Shown: positions 23,224 to 36,056, counted from the first letter of the stretch. The stretch is DNA of 64,000 bases from Hydrangea macrophylla (GCA_033977485.1 CM066988.1:5664501-5728500); one strand, 5' to 3'. A program made the numbers and translations. Notes: generated by a model not told the origin, from the letters alone.

Positions 23224-24072
23224 TTATCTCTTGAAATGCACGTTCATGTTGATCCTTCCATTCAACTTTGACTCCTTCGTAAGACCAGTTAAAGGGGCTG
23301 TGATTCTAGAGAATCCTTTTACAAATCTCCGATAGTAGCCAACCAAACTAAGACAACTTCTAATCTCTAAAGCATTGCTCGATCTTTTCCAATCTAGCAC
23401 CGCGACTATCTTTGAAGAATCCATTGATATCCAATTCTGGGAGACAACATGCCCCAGGAACTTGACTTCCTTGATCCAAAACTCACATTTGCTAAACTTT
23501 GCATACAAATGGTTGTCCCTAAGTATCTGTAAAGTAATCTGTACATGTTTTTTGTGTACTTCCTCGGTCTTGAAGTAAATTAGTATATCATCTATAAAGA
23601 CGAGAATAAATTGATCTAGGTAGGGCCTGAATACCCTATTCATCAAGTCTATGAACACTGTTGGGGCGTTAGTTAGTCTGAATGGCATCACAAGAAACTC
23701 GTAATGCCCATATCTGGTATAGAATGCCATCTTCGATACATCTTCTGGTTAAACTAACAACTGATGGTATTCTGATGTCAAATCGATCTTTGAAAATGTT
23801 ATAGCTCCTTGTAGCTGATCAAACAAGTCATCAATATGCAGCAGAGGGTACTTATTCTTGATGGTTACCTTATTAAACTCTTTGTATTCTATGCAGAGTC
23901 GAAGGGACCCATCTTTCTTCTTCACAAATAGTACCGGTGTTCCCCACGGTGATGTGCTTGGTTGCACAAATCCTAAATCTTCTAACTCTTGTACTTGCTT
24001 CTTTAACTCATGCATTTCTATCAGTGCCATTCTGTACGGAATTTTGGAGATGGGCATGGTTCTGGGTGCCAA
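23224..24072 (-). pseudogene. pol: Element D reverse transcriptase, broken
   Basis: Two frames cover the domain. 23749-24072 has [20 protein letters not shown] and [11 protein letters not shown]. 23224-23730 has [17 protein letters not shown], the catalytic FIDD (in [10 protein letters not shown]) and FLGHVVS. A stop lies between them. Several usual residues are changed, for example EYKEFNK where family members have DYRQLNK. The domain copies element RNA into DNA in the capsid-like particle. This copy cannot work. Confidence 0.87.
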
Positions 24073-24320
24073 TTCTATGCAGAAGCCGATCTCTCGCTTT
24101 GGCGATAAACCAGAGATATCCTTGAATACGTCCTCGAATTCTTACACTATCAGAATCTCTACGATTGTGATCTTTGAGCTTGTGCCCTCAATGGCAGCCA
24201 AGCGACTAGTGAGAAAAGCATCACTCTATGGGTTACACTAAAAGCAAAAGGATTGACTTCCAAGTATCATAAAGGTAATTGACTTACTGGTACAATCTAA
24301 AATGGCATGGTATTAGTTAG
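24073..24320 (-). other. Element D protease-RT linker, decayed
   Basis: The stretch between protease and RT. The frame is broken by stops and no domain can be called. Confidence 0.5.
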
Positions 24321-24580
24321 TCAATCAATTCCTAATATGACATCGAACTCCCTCATCGACAAAATCACCAAATCTGCAAATAGATCTCTGTCTTTTATGT
24401 TGATGGGATAATTTCTATATACTCTACTCAACTTAATAGACATACCCATCAGAGACACGACATTCAATGCTACGATAAGGTTTTGCGATACTAAACCCAA
24501 ATCTTGTACGACTCTACTAGCAATAAATGAATTCGATGCTCCAGTATCACATAATGTTTTAACCCTGTTGCTGAAAAGAA
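24321..24580 (-). pseudogene. pro: Element D aspartic protease
   Basis: The active-site block LCDTGASNSFIA (about 24527-24560) keeps the DTG triad. It is followed by DLGL and, at the end, DLVILSMREFDVILGID, the usual end of the chromovirus protease. It is in the same open frame as the two zinc knuckles before it, and the frame ends at 24321. Confidence 0.85.
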
Positions 24581-25758
24581 TAAGTGTACCATCCAAATTC
24601 TGTTGCGCTTCGGCATCAAAGCCTGCTGCTTCTGGGATAACAACATTTAAATAAGTCTTGGTAGCTTGACCTTGAGCATTGGGTCCATTGTATCCTCGCC
24701 GCGGTCCCTTATAGTCTCGGCTTAAATGACCTTTATCTCCACAATTAAAGCATATAACTTTACCACGATTGTGGGTCTTGGGGGCTCGGTAATCCTTGGC
24801 ATGGTGACCGGGTATGCCACAATTGAAGCAATTCCTTGGGCCTTTTCCTTGAGCGACACAAACCTCCTTGATTTCCAATGGGGACTGGTGCTTGTGGTGC
24901 TGCAGTTCTAGCTTGTTGTGGTTGTCTCTGTGCCTGTTGCAGCTTCCTTTCTCCATTCTAGGTGAGCTTGTTGTTTTGATAATGCACAGGTGGCCTCGAT
25001 CGTTGAACATTTCACGATGGAAATCTACTTGTAAACCTCTTCTGCTTCTTTTCTTTTTTTTGTATATTCTCCATCTGTGTAGCCAACCCTACTAGTGATT
25101 CAAAGGATTGATTCACGTACACTGTAGTCATCTCTTGAAGTGACAGGGAAGACCCTTGGTGATATTGCTTATTCTTCTTGGTGGGTGTATCCACCATGTG
25201 ATATACAAAATGGGACAGGCTCTCGAATTGCATTGTGCACTCCTGAACAGATTTGTTCCCATAAACCAACTCCATGAATTCCTTCTTCTTCAGATTTTGT
25301 TCCACTAGCGGGAAATACTTTGTTAGAAACCATTCCTTGAACATGGTCCATGTCATTTCCCTTATGGCTCCTTCCCCCAAAGTAGCCTCTTCCGCTTCTC
25401 ACCAATCTGCGGCAGCATGCGTCAACTAGAACATGGCCAAACGGCGCTTCTTGGCTTCACTGCAATCCATGGCTTTGAAGGTAAGATCCATCTCACGTAG
25501 CCATTGCTCAGCTCTCTACGGTTCCATCATCCCATCAAACTTTTTCGGTGTTAATACGTAAAAACTTTCAAGTATCTTATCCCCTGTCTACCTTAGGGGT
25601 GGTGCTGGGCAATTATTGCTACTATTCCCTACATTATTCGAAGCTCTCTCAATCCTCCTGACCAAAGATATGAGCAGTCCGGTAGGGTCTATCTCATTGG
25701 GTATCTCTAGTTCTTCTTTGTTACGACCGTTGTGATTCCCCCTATGTCCTCCTTCCAT
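24581..25758 (-). pseudogene. gag: Element D gag, broken
   Basis: The start codon is probably at 25758 (minus). The first part (25381-25758) has several in-frame stops. 25012-25380 holds the gag core (WTMFKEWFLTKYFP, KSVQECTMQFESL). Two zinc knuckles follow at about 24720-24832, CFNCGIPGHHAKDY and CFNCGDKGHLSRDY; in both the last Cys is Tyr, so neither would bind zinc normally. Gag would form the particle shell. The pattern is that of Tekay/Del gag. Confidence 0.83.
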
Positions 25759-26162
25759 CTGAAATCAATGCACAAGTGTTTTTTTTAATACTAATATCCT
25801 TCGATTCCATACCAAGTCTCCATAGGTGGGTCTCGATGTGCGCAGAATTAAAATATAACAAGCATGCATATAATACCAGTCATCAATGAAATAAAGTGAT
25901 GCACATACTTTACATAAACAACTGAAACCATTTCATTAAACCCCAAAAAGATTTACATCCAAAGTACTACATCCATGGTTAGTACATACTGTATATATAA
26001 GACATAAGAGTTTAAGCAACTACTATGTGTGCTTAGAAAATACATACACAACGCAACTTACATAAAAAAAAGATCTACAATACGAGTTACACCAATCAAA
26101 ACTAATATTTACATTACTTATATGGATTAGCAACGCCTCTAAGTAGATCATATCAACGTGTT
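25759..26162 (-). other. Element D leader next to gag, noncoding
   Basis: AT-rich, with no ORF or motif that I can support. It lies between the acidic leader ORF and gag. Confidence 0.5.
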
Positions 26163-26693
26163 CGAGCATAGAAGTCTGCCTCATCATCAGTAACTGTAGG
26201 TGGTATCTCATCTCCTAGGACGGCAACCACATCCACTAGCATAAAGTCCAGCCACAGGTCAAAGTCATCAAAACCCCCATCCGGTAAAATTCATCCCAGT
26301 GCTACGTGGTCTCCATCAACTCTGTCTAAGTTGATGACGTCATTATCATCTAGCTCCACGATCTCAGCTGGTGCATTGACAACATGATAACTAACTTGTT
26401 GGGCTCATCAACATTGTCTAGATCCACATCGTCATGAAGATCAAGCTGTGCACCAAGATCATCCTCGATTTGCTCCACAACTGGGTCATCTTCTGGGTCA
26501 TCTAAGAACTCATCCTCAGGGTCCTCCTCCTCAATATCAGTTAACTCCCCCTCATCGATGTCAGCTGGATCTGCTCCGTGGTCTTACTCAGGCATTGGGA
26601 GCATCTCGTCCCCATCGACTAGTAGTGTTGGATGGTCGTGTACATCATCCCCTGGTCTCTGAATATCGTCAGTTGGGTGATCGGATCGTCATC
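26163..26693 (-). pseudogene. Element D acidic leader ORF, distal part
   Basis: On the minus strand a broken frame reads a strongly acidic protein, with blocks such as DIDEGELTDIEEEDPEDEF and DDPVVEQIEDDLGAQLDLHD, then stops. It is the continuation of 58205-58728 on the other side of element B'. I do not recognise the protein. It precedes gag, where most Tekay elements are noncoding as far as I know. Confidence 0.5.
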
Positions 26694-27357
26694 GCTACTG
26701 ACACAAGAATTATTTTGTGTGCGCTTGTGTGCTATACCCAAGTGTAGGTAATCGTGCAAGTAGTAATCTAGTTAATACCAGGTCAATCCCACAGGGAAAG
26801 TTGAGAACTAAATACTTAGATTAAGCTCTAAAAGAAAAAGAAAACTCAAGATTTAAGCAAGGTGTAGAACACAGAGTTCTACAATTAACTACTACTAAAA
26901 ATAGAGCAATTAAATTAAACTAACGATCAACTGATTAAATAAAGCGATATTTAAAAATGGTGTTTCGTAATAAAAGGGGAACATTGGGATCACGAGAATT
27001 CGCAGTGACCTAACCATCTACCATGCAGTTACATTAAAGCTCAATGGAGTACATCTTCTACAGTATTTCGACTTTTCCTTAAAATAAAGAATCCATAGCC
27101 CTTTCATGATCGGGACTATATCAATCATCACAGTTAATTCAAAATACATAAAAGCTGTTTAAATCAATAGTTACGTCTCGCACTCTGAAGGGTGTTAGCA
27201 TTCAAAGTGGTTTGCAAAAGGTATTGAAGAAAAATGCTCTAAGGCTTAAGGTTCAGAAACTGTTTTGATAATTGAGCATTTGGGGACAATTTGATAACAA
27301 ATCTCAAAAGCAAAAAGTCTAGGAATACTGCATAGGATATTCTCAAGAATCAGAAGA

Positions 27358-27470
27358 TTCGATCGATCGGTGCGCTTTCTATCGATCGAACATCGTCATC
27401 TCTCAATCGATCAAAATTTCTTTGATCGGTTGACTATATCTCTAGTCCGATCAATCGAACACAAGTATTA
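27358..27470. repeat. CGATCGATCG array, downstream of TATA, B' 3' LTR
   Basis: About five sites, several reduced to forms like AATCGATCAA. It corresponds to 11219-11344 in element B and 57245-57370 in the other LTR. Confidence 0.7.
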
Positions 27471-27871
27471 TTCTGCTGCATGGCAGAGGCCGGAGATCAC
27501 TGTTTTATCATGATCTCCCAACCCTAGGACTACTCAGACATGGTCTAGAGTGTCACAGATTCGTTTTTAACATAAATGTTCATTAAGGACATGTTTGGTT
27601 GCGATTTAAACATGGAAGCATGAAAACTATGGACTAAACAATAATCTAACATGTAATACTACGATTAACACTACTTGTGCTACGAGAACCTACTAACAGA
27701 TTGTAGATAAACAATAATAAGGAACCTGAATGAACTGAAACTTGTATTGGACTATGAATCTTCAAAGCAATGTATAAAAAACATACAAAAACCAATAAAC
27801 TCTCTCTCTATCTCTATTTAGCAACTATAGAAAAAACAAAAGTTGGGCGTCCTTCTGGACATCTTACAAAC

Positions 27872-27884
27872 TAATATATATAGA
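27872..27884 (-). promoter_or_regulatory. TATA-like box of B' LTR
   Basis: Minus strand TCTATATATATTA. In the 5' LTR the same site (about 57776-57788) is changed to a weaker form. Confidence 0.45.
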
Positions 27885-27954
27885 CAACCTAAGAGCTAGG
27901 GTTACAACGCATGTTTCTGATGCGTTCGCATAAATTCTGATAAAAGACATATTC

Positions 27955-28070
27955 GAACGATCGAACATCACTCGATTGATTGAACATCTGGATTACTCGA
28001 TCGCTTGAACCTTACTCAATCGATCAAAGTCTCGATCTCTTGAACCCATTCGATCGCTTGAACTTCACTT
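27955..28070. repeat. CGATCGATCG array, upstream of TATA, B' 3' LTR
   Basis: About six variant sites (GAACGATCGAAC, TCGATCGCTTGAAC and similar) in 116 bp, 70-200 bp upstream of the TATA-like box on the element strand. Variants look like CpG decay. Confidence 0.7.
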
Positions 28071-28315
28071 TTCATCTTTGACTTCTCTTGCTATTAGTCC
28101 AACATTCCCTTTATCTTATAATCCACTTCTTCACACAGTAAAACAGTAATCTGGACAAATAGTAGCTAAAATAATACCACTCATCATAGATTAATCACAT
28201 TGTGTATAAACTAGCATTGTAATACGAATTGCAGTTAAAACAGAGAATTGTAAACTAAATCAATGCATTTCTTTATTTTAGCGCGGTTGTATTTTACAAA
28301 TACCCCCGCTTGTCA

Positions 28316-28330
28316 CAACCCCCAACTAGC
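28316..28330 (-). other. Element B' polypurine tract
   Basis: Minus strand GCTAGTTGGGGGTTG next to the LTR start, identical in layout to element B. Confidence 0.8.
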
Positions 28331-28442
28331 TTATTGCTAGTCCATAGCGATAAAGTGAAAATAAAAACAAGCTAAAATATTACTACAATGACTTCATTAA
28401 ACAAAATAAACTAAAGCAAACTAATCTAAATAGAAAGAGATA

Positions 28443-28552
28443 CTACCTAACCCACTTTTGCAGGAATCACGGTTGCATTTAGCAAATGCAACAAGTCGTT
28501 AAACCCCTAGGTTCCTCCTAGTGGACGAGTGTTGTCTCGTGAGACTTTACAG
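28443..28552 (-). ncRNA. Candidate structured RNA cassette (element B' copy)
   Basis: Minus strand hairpins: ACGAG/CTCGT (28525-28540), CTAGG/CCTAG (28507-28521), and GTTGCATTT/AAATGCAAC with a 3-nt loop (28472-28492), the strongest stem of the three copies. The fourth hairpin is weakened by substitutions. It lies about 130-240 nt before the LTR. Confidence 0.5.
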
Positions 28553-30433
28553 TGAATATACCCACAAAATTCTCAATTTTAAGTTCTAAAAGATATTGAA
28601 AACTTTTAAACACTCCCTTCCATTCAACTGTTATTTAAGCTCTACAAAGACGTATTAACCTCAAACATACCATGAAAGAAATCCCCATGCTCCTCATGTC
28701 ACCAAGACATATATAACATATGTATCACATTCATGTATCTGTGTGTGTGAAGTTAACAGCTATGTGTCAAACCTTTTTTAGAGTCATTTAGACCATCGTA
28801 CTTCTAGAGCTCATAGTTTTAACTCAATTCTCACATGGGTTTACACTCATAAATGAACGACTCTCAGAAACGTGCTTAAAAATGATCGCACATGTATGAA
28901 AGTTTTGATAAGAGTGATATTCTGGTAACTAATGCTTTCATACCTGACTCTATGAAAAACGAATATTTAAAGTGTATAGTCTCATGAATAGGATACAACT
29001 TACTAGAGGAGCGAACTACCGTGGATAACTCAAGTCACACATTCATGTTCAAACTAATTCATTAAGTATCATTAAGACTTTAAAGTTTTGGGTTTTATGT
29101 AGTAGAAAACAGATGATGAGAAAGAAAGATTACGCATCTTAACATATGACGGAGCTTATCATGTCTTTTTTTTTTTTATTCTTTTTACATCTCCAGCCAA
29201 CTTTTATCCTTTCATGTTCTCCCTTTTTTTTTTTCTTTTTTTCATTTCTTTTTTTTTAATATTAGAACCTCGTTTTTATCATGCTTCCAACTCCCACAAC
29301 AACTCATTTCCAATCACATGCTTTGACAGTTATTAGACGCGCCATGGGGTCCATTGGGGTTAAGGTAAAGGATTAAGAGTTTCATAATAGAATCGACAGT
29401 ATCGAATCGATGTGGGGTTTGAAACGGAATGGTTTATGTAGGTAAAGGGATATAGATTATGGTAGGAAATGGGTAACGATGGCTTAAGTCATTTTCTTAA
29501 GTCCTTAGTTTTTGCATTACAGTGTTCATTGAGTTTAGTTGGTAGATCCTGAACATTCTCCTCTAATAAGTAGCCAAAAGGAAAGAATTAATTGAGACTA
29601 GTGCAACGAATTTTTTATGGGCATAATCAAGAAGAACAATTTGAATTTATGTGAAAATTCCCTCAGAAACAACGATTGGATCAAATGTTCACTAAGGGTC
29701 GTTAGTTTCCACTACTCGTTCTTTTAGCACAATAGTCCTATTAACTCATTTTTAGGTTTTCTACATAGCTATCAACACATGCATATGGATACAAGAATGG
29801 TCCACACATGCAACCATCCTAGTGAAACTAGAAAAATGCGTGAACTTAATTCATAAAAGGATGAGAATAAAATGAATGTGTCATTGCTTGGTAACAGCTA
29901 AGCATGAGTGAATGTTCAAAGTTATTCTACAAAAAAAGTTCAGAATAAATTTTTTTCAAATATCTTCAATTTATAATTTTAATCCAATTCTAATTGAGAT
30001 TGTATAAATTGTGCGTTAAAGTTATCCAGAATGCTAAGTGCGAACATGTGCAGGTGATTATCTATCTACATCCCACCCCCAATTGAAAATAACAATGTCC
30101 TCAGAAGTTGATTTTCAAATATAAATAGATGGATATCACCTGATAAAGCAAAGCAATAACCGCAAGTAAAGCAACTTGTATCCTAAAAATACAATCTCTC
30201 AGCAGCCAAGATCAAAAGAAATAAATTATAAACATAGAGTATGATCCAAATATTAAATTATACCCAATCACTGGAAAAATAAAACAATAAAGCATAGAGT
30301 AGTGATTATAATGTCCAAAAGATCCAACAGTCCCAACAAAGTCATAAAACCAAAAGAGTACTAAGACAGCAGAGGGAAAGAGAAGAATAGAAATAAATAC
30401 AACAAAATCCTAACTCCCAACTAGCATACCCAA
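28553..30433 (-). other. Element B' 3' noncoding region
   Basis: No credible ORF. It matches element B 8345-10120 in reverse and includes the purine tract (T-rich on plus, 29165-29260). The third ORF ends just before it at 30434. Confidence 0.7.
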
Positions 30434-30548
30434 CTACTCATCAATAATATCTGATAAAATCTTAATAGGCGCATCTGGAGCAGTAGCAACAACTGGAGGC
30501 AGTGGAAATGGAGGCTCTAAAATGGTGGCAGAAGGTATGGTCGATGAC
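30434..30548 (-). pseudogene. Element B' third ORF, C-terminal end
   Basis: The last part of the third ORF, with a Pro-rich segment (EPPFPLPPVVATAPDAP) ending DIIDE and TAG at 30434-30436. The Pro/Ser-rich reading on the far side of element E (39282 upward) is of the same kind, so E inserted within this ORF. Confidence 0.6.
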
Positions 30549-30553
30549 GGAAC

Positions 30554-32052
30554 TGTTGGAAAAACCGATTTAAAATGAAAGTTTAAACGCGCAGCGGAAA
30601 AAATCAAGTTATAAAAGTTAATTGGCATTTCCGGATCTACTACTAGTCAACTCTATAGATGCGTACAAGAGGGGACAAGGATTATACCTTACTATCTTGA
30701 ACCCAATTCTGAAATCTCTGACTTCCAGCAGCCTCCACTAGATTGTCTTCACTCTTATGACTCCTGTGGATGCTCGCAGGAAGGGCTAGGGTTGGTGGGA
30801 ACCCTAATGGAGAGGATAGAGAAGGTTTTGGGACTCCAAAATAGTTTCTGCAGCTTCTGACGTTCAAAACGACGAACAACCTTTCCAGAACGCAGCTGCC
30901 CTATTTATAGATTCCCAGAACCGACCTAGATCTCGAGCGATCGAAGTGGCTTCGATCGATCGAACATTCGATCGATCGAACCATCTTCAATCGATCGAAA
31001 CTGTCTAGACTTCAATCGATCGAGACAACTTCGATCGATCGAACCTGTCTTGACATCATCCTCATTTGCCTTTCCAAGCATCCTAGCGGAGCTAAGAGTG
31101 GGACCTCCTAGGCTCTTTATTGTTGGCTCAGATCAGTTGATTAACTCCCATGACCAAACTCTTTGATCAGCAAATTAATCGACTGATCAGTTAACGTTTA
31201 CTCCACTATAAAACGATAACTGAACTCCAACGCAAAAGAATATATCCGAAGCGATAACTAGACTTGTATGTTGTACTAATGTCCCTCTACCTTTAGCATT
31301 CGTAATCATATTCAGGTAGTCGGATAACTGTTACTGTCAACCTGAATCATGATTACTTCTTGTATTCCTTGAGTCCCATTCACCTCTCATGATTACCAAA
31401 CATGTTGATAACTCTTATCAACAAGACTGCAGTACTCAGTAATCGACTTGGTGACATTCTCAAGGGAATGCTTACTCTGAATCAGAGGGTAGATTCTATC
31501 TTGACAATATATGTTCACAACCCTATGAACATGACATACCCAAGATACCCAGGTGTTGATCTTCTATAGACCTCACTGATTGGTAAGTCAAAGCAGCCAT
31601 ATCCACAGTCTGTGTTCATAATCGTCTCAAGATTGAGAACACGTACCTTATACAAGTTATGAGTTCCTATCGACTGATTGACAGCTTTGAGTGTCAATAG
31701 GAAAGCTCAGGTCCGTCAATGCACTATAAGCACTAGCATATTAACCAAGAGTCACACTTTAGTGATTGAGATTTATCACTCCATCCAATGGTAGTTAATG
31801 ATGCTACAGTGTATACCTGATGAGATATCGTGTCTCATCATCCACTGTGACAAGCTTTAAGTATCAAAGAATAGTAATTCGTATCTCATTGTATGTATCT
31901 CATACACACACGAAATACTTACTATGATACTTATGGATTAAACAATCATCTCATGAAAGAAACATACATAATGAAATGTAAAGCTGATATCCATATATTA
32001 AAATGCTAATGTCTAATACATATAGTAATGGTTTGAGGGCACAAACCCAACA
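30554..32052 (-). repeat. Element E 3' LTR
   Basis: Plus strand begins TGTTGGAAAAACCG and ends AACCCAACA. It holds the palindrome array 30933-31042 beside a TATA box (30901-30910). The short ORFs in it are not genes. Confidence 0.95.
30933..31042. repeat. CGATCGATCG array, element E 3' LTR
   Basis: Six sites in 110 bp (TTCGATCGATCGAAC and close variants). It is nearly identical to 38158-38267. Confidence 0.85.
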
Positions 32053-32067
32053 AACTCCCACTTGCAC
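32053..32067 (-). other. Element E polypurine tract
   Basis: Minus strand GTGCAAGTGGGAGTT directly after the pol stop and before the 3' LTR. Confidence 0.8.
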
Positions 32068-33693
32068 TCATAGCCATTCAGAATTACATCTAAGACCTAG
32101 ACTATCTAGATGACAATCAAAGACCTTCTGTGGCAAGGCCTTTGTAAACGGATCAGCAAGATTGTCAGCGGTGGCAATCTTGGTGACAGTCACATCTCCA
32201 CGTTGAACAATATCTCGGATAAGATGATATTTCCGCTCTACGTGCTTTCCCTTTCCGTGGTTCCTTGGCTCCTTGGACTGAGCTACTGCCCCACTATTAT
32301 CACAATAAAGCGTAATAGGTGACAGCGACGCTGGTACCACCTCGAGCTCCATAAGGAACTTCTTGAGCCAAACAGCTTCCTTTGCGGCTTCACAAGCAGC
32401 CACATACTCAGCTTCTGTAGTTGAGTCTGCAATGCATTTCTGCTTAATGCTCCTCCAACTGACAGCACCACCTACCAAGGTAAAGAGATGACCGGACGTC
32501 GACTTTCTCGAATCTTTATCTGACATAAAGTCCGAGTCAGTGTATCCTACTGGAATTAACTCACTACCACCGTACATAAGCATGTAATCTTTAGTCCTTC
32601 TCAAGTACTTAAGAATGTGCTTAACGGCTGTCCAGTGCTCTGGACCTGGATTCGACTGATACCTGCTAACCATGCCAACAGCAAAATAGATATCTGGTCT
32701 AGTGCATAACATCGCATACATGAGACTTCCTACTGCCGAAGCATAGGGAATTCCTGTCATGCGATTCCTATCCTCCTGTGTCTTTGGACACTGGTCCTTG
32801 GAGAACGCTAAACCATGCCTGAAAGGTAACAAACCTTTCTTCGAATTATCCATTGAAAACCTAGTTAGCACTTTATCGATATAACCTGCTTGAGATAATC
32901 CCATTATCTTTCGCTTGCGATCTCGTAAGAGCTTTATCCCAAGAATATAGCTCGCCTCTCCTAAATCCTTCATATCGAAAGTACTAGTTAGCCAAACCTT
33001 GACCGTTGACAGCGCCGCTACATCATTTCCAATGAGTAGAATGTCGTCAACGTAAAGCACGAGAAAGGCCACCACTTTTCCTTCACTCTTCTTGTATACA
33101 CAAGGTTCATCCAGATTCTGCATGAAACCAAACGACTTGACCACTTGGTCAAATCGGATGTTCCAACTTCTGGATGCTTGCTTAAGCCCATAAATGGACT
33201 TTTGCAATTTGCATACCAAGTTACCTTTCCAACCAGCTATGAACCCTTCTGGTTGTTGCATAAAGATGTCCTCATCAAGATTGCCATTCAAGAATGCAGT
33301 CTTGACGTCCATCTGCCAGATCTCATAATCTAGGCATGCAGCAATGGATAAGAGTATTCTGATGGACTTCAGCATGGCTACCAGCGAGAAGGTTTCCTCA
33401 TAGTCAATGCCCTCCCTTTGAGTATAACCTTTCGCTACAAGCCTAGCCTTAAAGGTTTCAACCTTTCCATCAGATCCTCTTTTCCTCTTGTAGACCCACT
33501 TACAGCTAATGGGTTTAATATTGGCTGGAAGCTCTACAAGATCCCAGACCTGATTAGAATCCATAGATTCCAATTCAGCCTTCATAGCTTTAATCCAATG
33601 AGCCGAGTCTACATCAACCATTGCCTCTTCGTATGTGGCAGGATCAGATTCAAATTCTATGGAGACAGCTTCAAAAACTTCTCCTAAGAACAT
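32068..33693 (-). pseudogene. pol: Element E reverse transcriptase and RNase H
   Basis: Open for 541 codons. Copia-type RT spans about residues 30-290, with KWVYKRKRG, the Asp in MDVKTAFLNGNL, SIYGLKQASR and the catalytic YVDD at about residue 211. RNase H spans about residues 380-510, with GYTDSDF, a TEAEY block and the DNSGA block. It closes with TGA just before the polypurine tract. All catalytic residues that I can check are present. It is separated from gag-integrase by a single 1-nt loss at about 33730, so it is part of one former polyprotein; the ATG at 33693 is probably not a natural start. Confidence 0.93.
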
Positions 33694-36056
33694 GTATCTA
33701 TCAGGCTGGCTGATAATCCTCCCACTACTCGAGGTACCGGTGCGGAAATGGGTGAAGAAGTGGTATTTTCTTGATTTATATCGTTATCAACTACGGGTTG
33801 GACTGAGAGCTCTCCTTCTATCTCTCTAAGATCGATCCTTCCCTTAGGTTTATGGTTCATGATATAGTCATCCTCCAAGAAAACAACATTCATACTAATA
33901 AACACTTTCTGCTCTCTTGGATCATAAAAATACCATCCATAAGTACCCTTTGGATACCCTACGAAGTAACATACTTCCGATCTAGAATCCAACTTGCTCA
34001 TCTTTCCTTTCAGCACATGTGCCGGACACCCCCATATCCGGAGATGTTGCAAAGAAGGCTTGCGCCCAATCCACATCTCTCGTGGTGTCCTGCGAACAGA
34101 TTTGCTTGGTACTAGATTTAGTATGTACGCAGCGGTTTCCAAAGCATAACCCCAAAGGAATAATGGCAACTCCGAGTAACTCATCATCGACCTAGTCATG
34201 TCTAAAAGAGTCCGATTCCTTCTCTCCGCTACACCGTTTTGCTGAGGCATACCAGGTGCAGTCAACTGTGACAGAATCCCATTCTGTACAAGGTGATCAA
34301 TAAACTCATTAGAGAGGTACTCGCCACCTCGATCAGATCGAATGGCCTTTATATGTGTGCCCAATTGCTTCTCCACTTCAGCCCTAAACTCTTTGAACTT
34401 TTCAAAGGTTTCAAACTTGTGCTGCATTAGGTACACATATCCATACTTGGAGTGGTCATCAGTAAATGTTATGAAATACTCATAACCACCCCTTGCTCTA
34501 ATATTTATTGGTCCACACACATCAGTATGAACTAATTCCAACAATGCATCGGTTCTATTTCCCTTTGTAGGAAAGGGCCTTTTGGTCATCTTACCCTCTA
34601 AGCAAGACTCGCAGACTTCCATTGGTTCAAGAACCAAATCGTCTAAGATCCCTTCTTTGACTAGTCTGCCAATCCTATTTAGATTGATATGGCCAAGCCT
34701 CATATGCCAAAGCCTTGTTGGATTAGTGGAAGGTCTCTTTCTTTTAGATGGTACAGTAACCACTGAGTTATTAAGTTCCATGCAAGTGTCTTTAGAAATA
34801 TTGGGAGTAATCACATACATACCATTTGATTTAACACCAGAACATATAAAAGAACTATTTCTTTTAATCACAACTTCAGTTCCAAAATGAAAAGAATAAC
34901 CATTATTCGATAAATTAGAAACTGAAATTAAATTTCGTCTCATTGAAGGGACGTAAAGTACATCTGATAAAATCAAAATTTTATTGTCTAGAAATTCTAA
35001 AACTACGACTCCTATAGCAACCGCAGAAACGGTTGCGCTAGAACCTAGAGCAAGTACGATTTCCCCATCACTGCACCTCCTGGTTGATCTGAACCCCTGC
35101 AATGAATTACAGATATGGTTAGTCGCACCAGAATCAATGCACCAAGTGTTTGAAGTATCCGTTATAAAACTTACTTCAATCACATGTGATTCAATCATAC
35201 CTTGAACTCTTGTAGCTAAGAATTCTGGACAGTTCCTCTTCCAGTGGCCCTTCTCACCGCATTGGAAACACTTTCCTTTGCCTTGGCCACCCACCTTCCC
35301 TTTGCCCTTACCTTTTCCCTTAGATTTTGCAATCTTAGGGACTGGTCCAACACTTGAACCACCAGTGCTAGCTTTCTTCTTCCCTTTCTTTCCTTTCGGC
35401 ACAGATCGGGAAGAGGAAGCGCTTTTCTCAACGTTCAAAACATTGACCCCAGGTTTGATCACCCCTTCCGCTGCCAAAAGAGAACTCATCAATTCGCTCA
35501 TTGAAAAATTCATTTGATTCATATTATAGTTAAGTTTAAATTGAGCGAATGAAGGCGACAGCGAATTAAGGATCATATAAACTTGGGTCTGTGCATCGAT
35601 GTTGGCACCTAGGGTCTCCAGCTCGTTTAAATAACCAATCATTTTTAAAACATGTTCCTTGACTAGAGTCCCTTCCGACATCTTTGCACTCATTATCTTT
35701 TGCATGGCTATCTGCCTGGCAGGCCTGCCATGCTCCCCAAACATCTTTTTCAGGGATGTGATAATGTCACTGGCAGAATCATTCGATTGGAATTGGTGTT
35801 GCAACACACCAGCCATTGAGGCCAGAATATAGCAACGAGCCATTCCATTCGACTTCTTCCATTTATCGAACTCGCGTCTGGCAGCTGCCGAAGCATTTGC
35901 CGCGGGTTCTTCAGGGCTAGGGGTGGTGAGGACATATATGTGATCCTCCGCAGTTAACACGATATCAAGGTTACGTTTTCATTCAGTGTAGTTATTTCCA
36001 GTTAACTTGTTTTGAGTGAGTATGGTGGCAAGTGGACTAAATGCAGATCCAGACAT
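33684..36056 (-). pseudogene. gag-pol: Element E gag, protease and integrase
   Basis: The natural start is the ATG at 36056. An in-frame TGA at 35979-35981 (codon 26, where Trp is expected) breaks it, and the frame is then open from 35960 for 758 codons. Domains counted from 35960: gag to about 215; a CCHC knuckle CFQCGEKGHWKRNC at about 230; protease WCIDSGATNH at about 275; integrase HHCC (LWHMRLGH ... CESCLEG) at about 415-455; then the core with Asp in HTDVCGP, Asp in SDRGGEY and Glu in NGVAERRN. The frame is lost at about 33730, before RT. Confidence 0.93.

Larger units (their letters stand above)
26699..28315 (-). repeat. Element B' 3' LTR (1617 bp)
   Basis: Plus strand begins TGACACAAG and ends CTTGTCA. 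It contains palindrome arrays at 27358-27470 and 27955-28070 and a TATA-like box at about 27872-27884. Confidence 0.9.

Noticed and set aside
26448..26747. Plus-strand 99-codon frame
   Set aside because: It crosses the edge of the B' LTR at 26699, and the minus strand there carries the acidic D frame, so it is a shadow.
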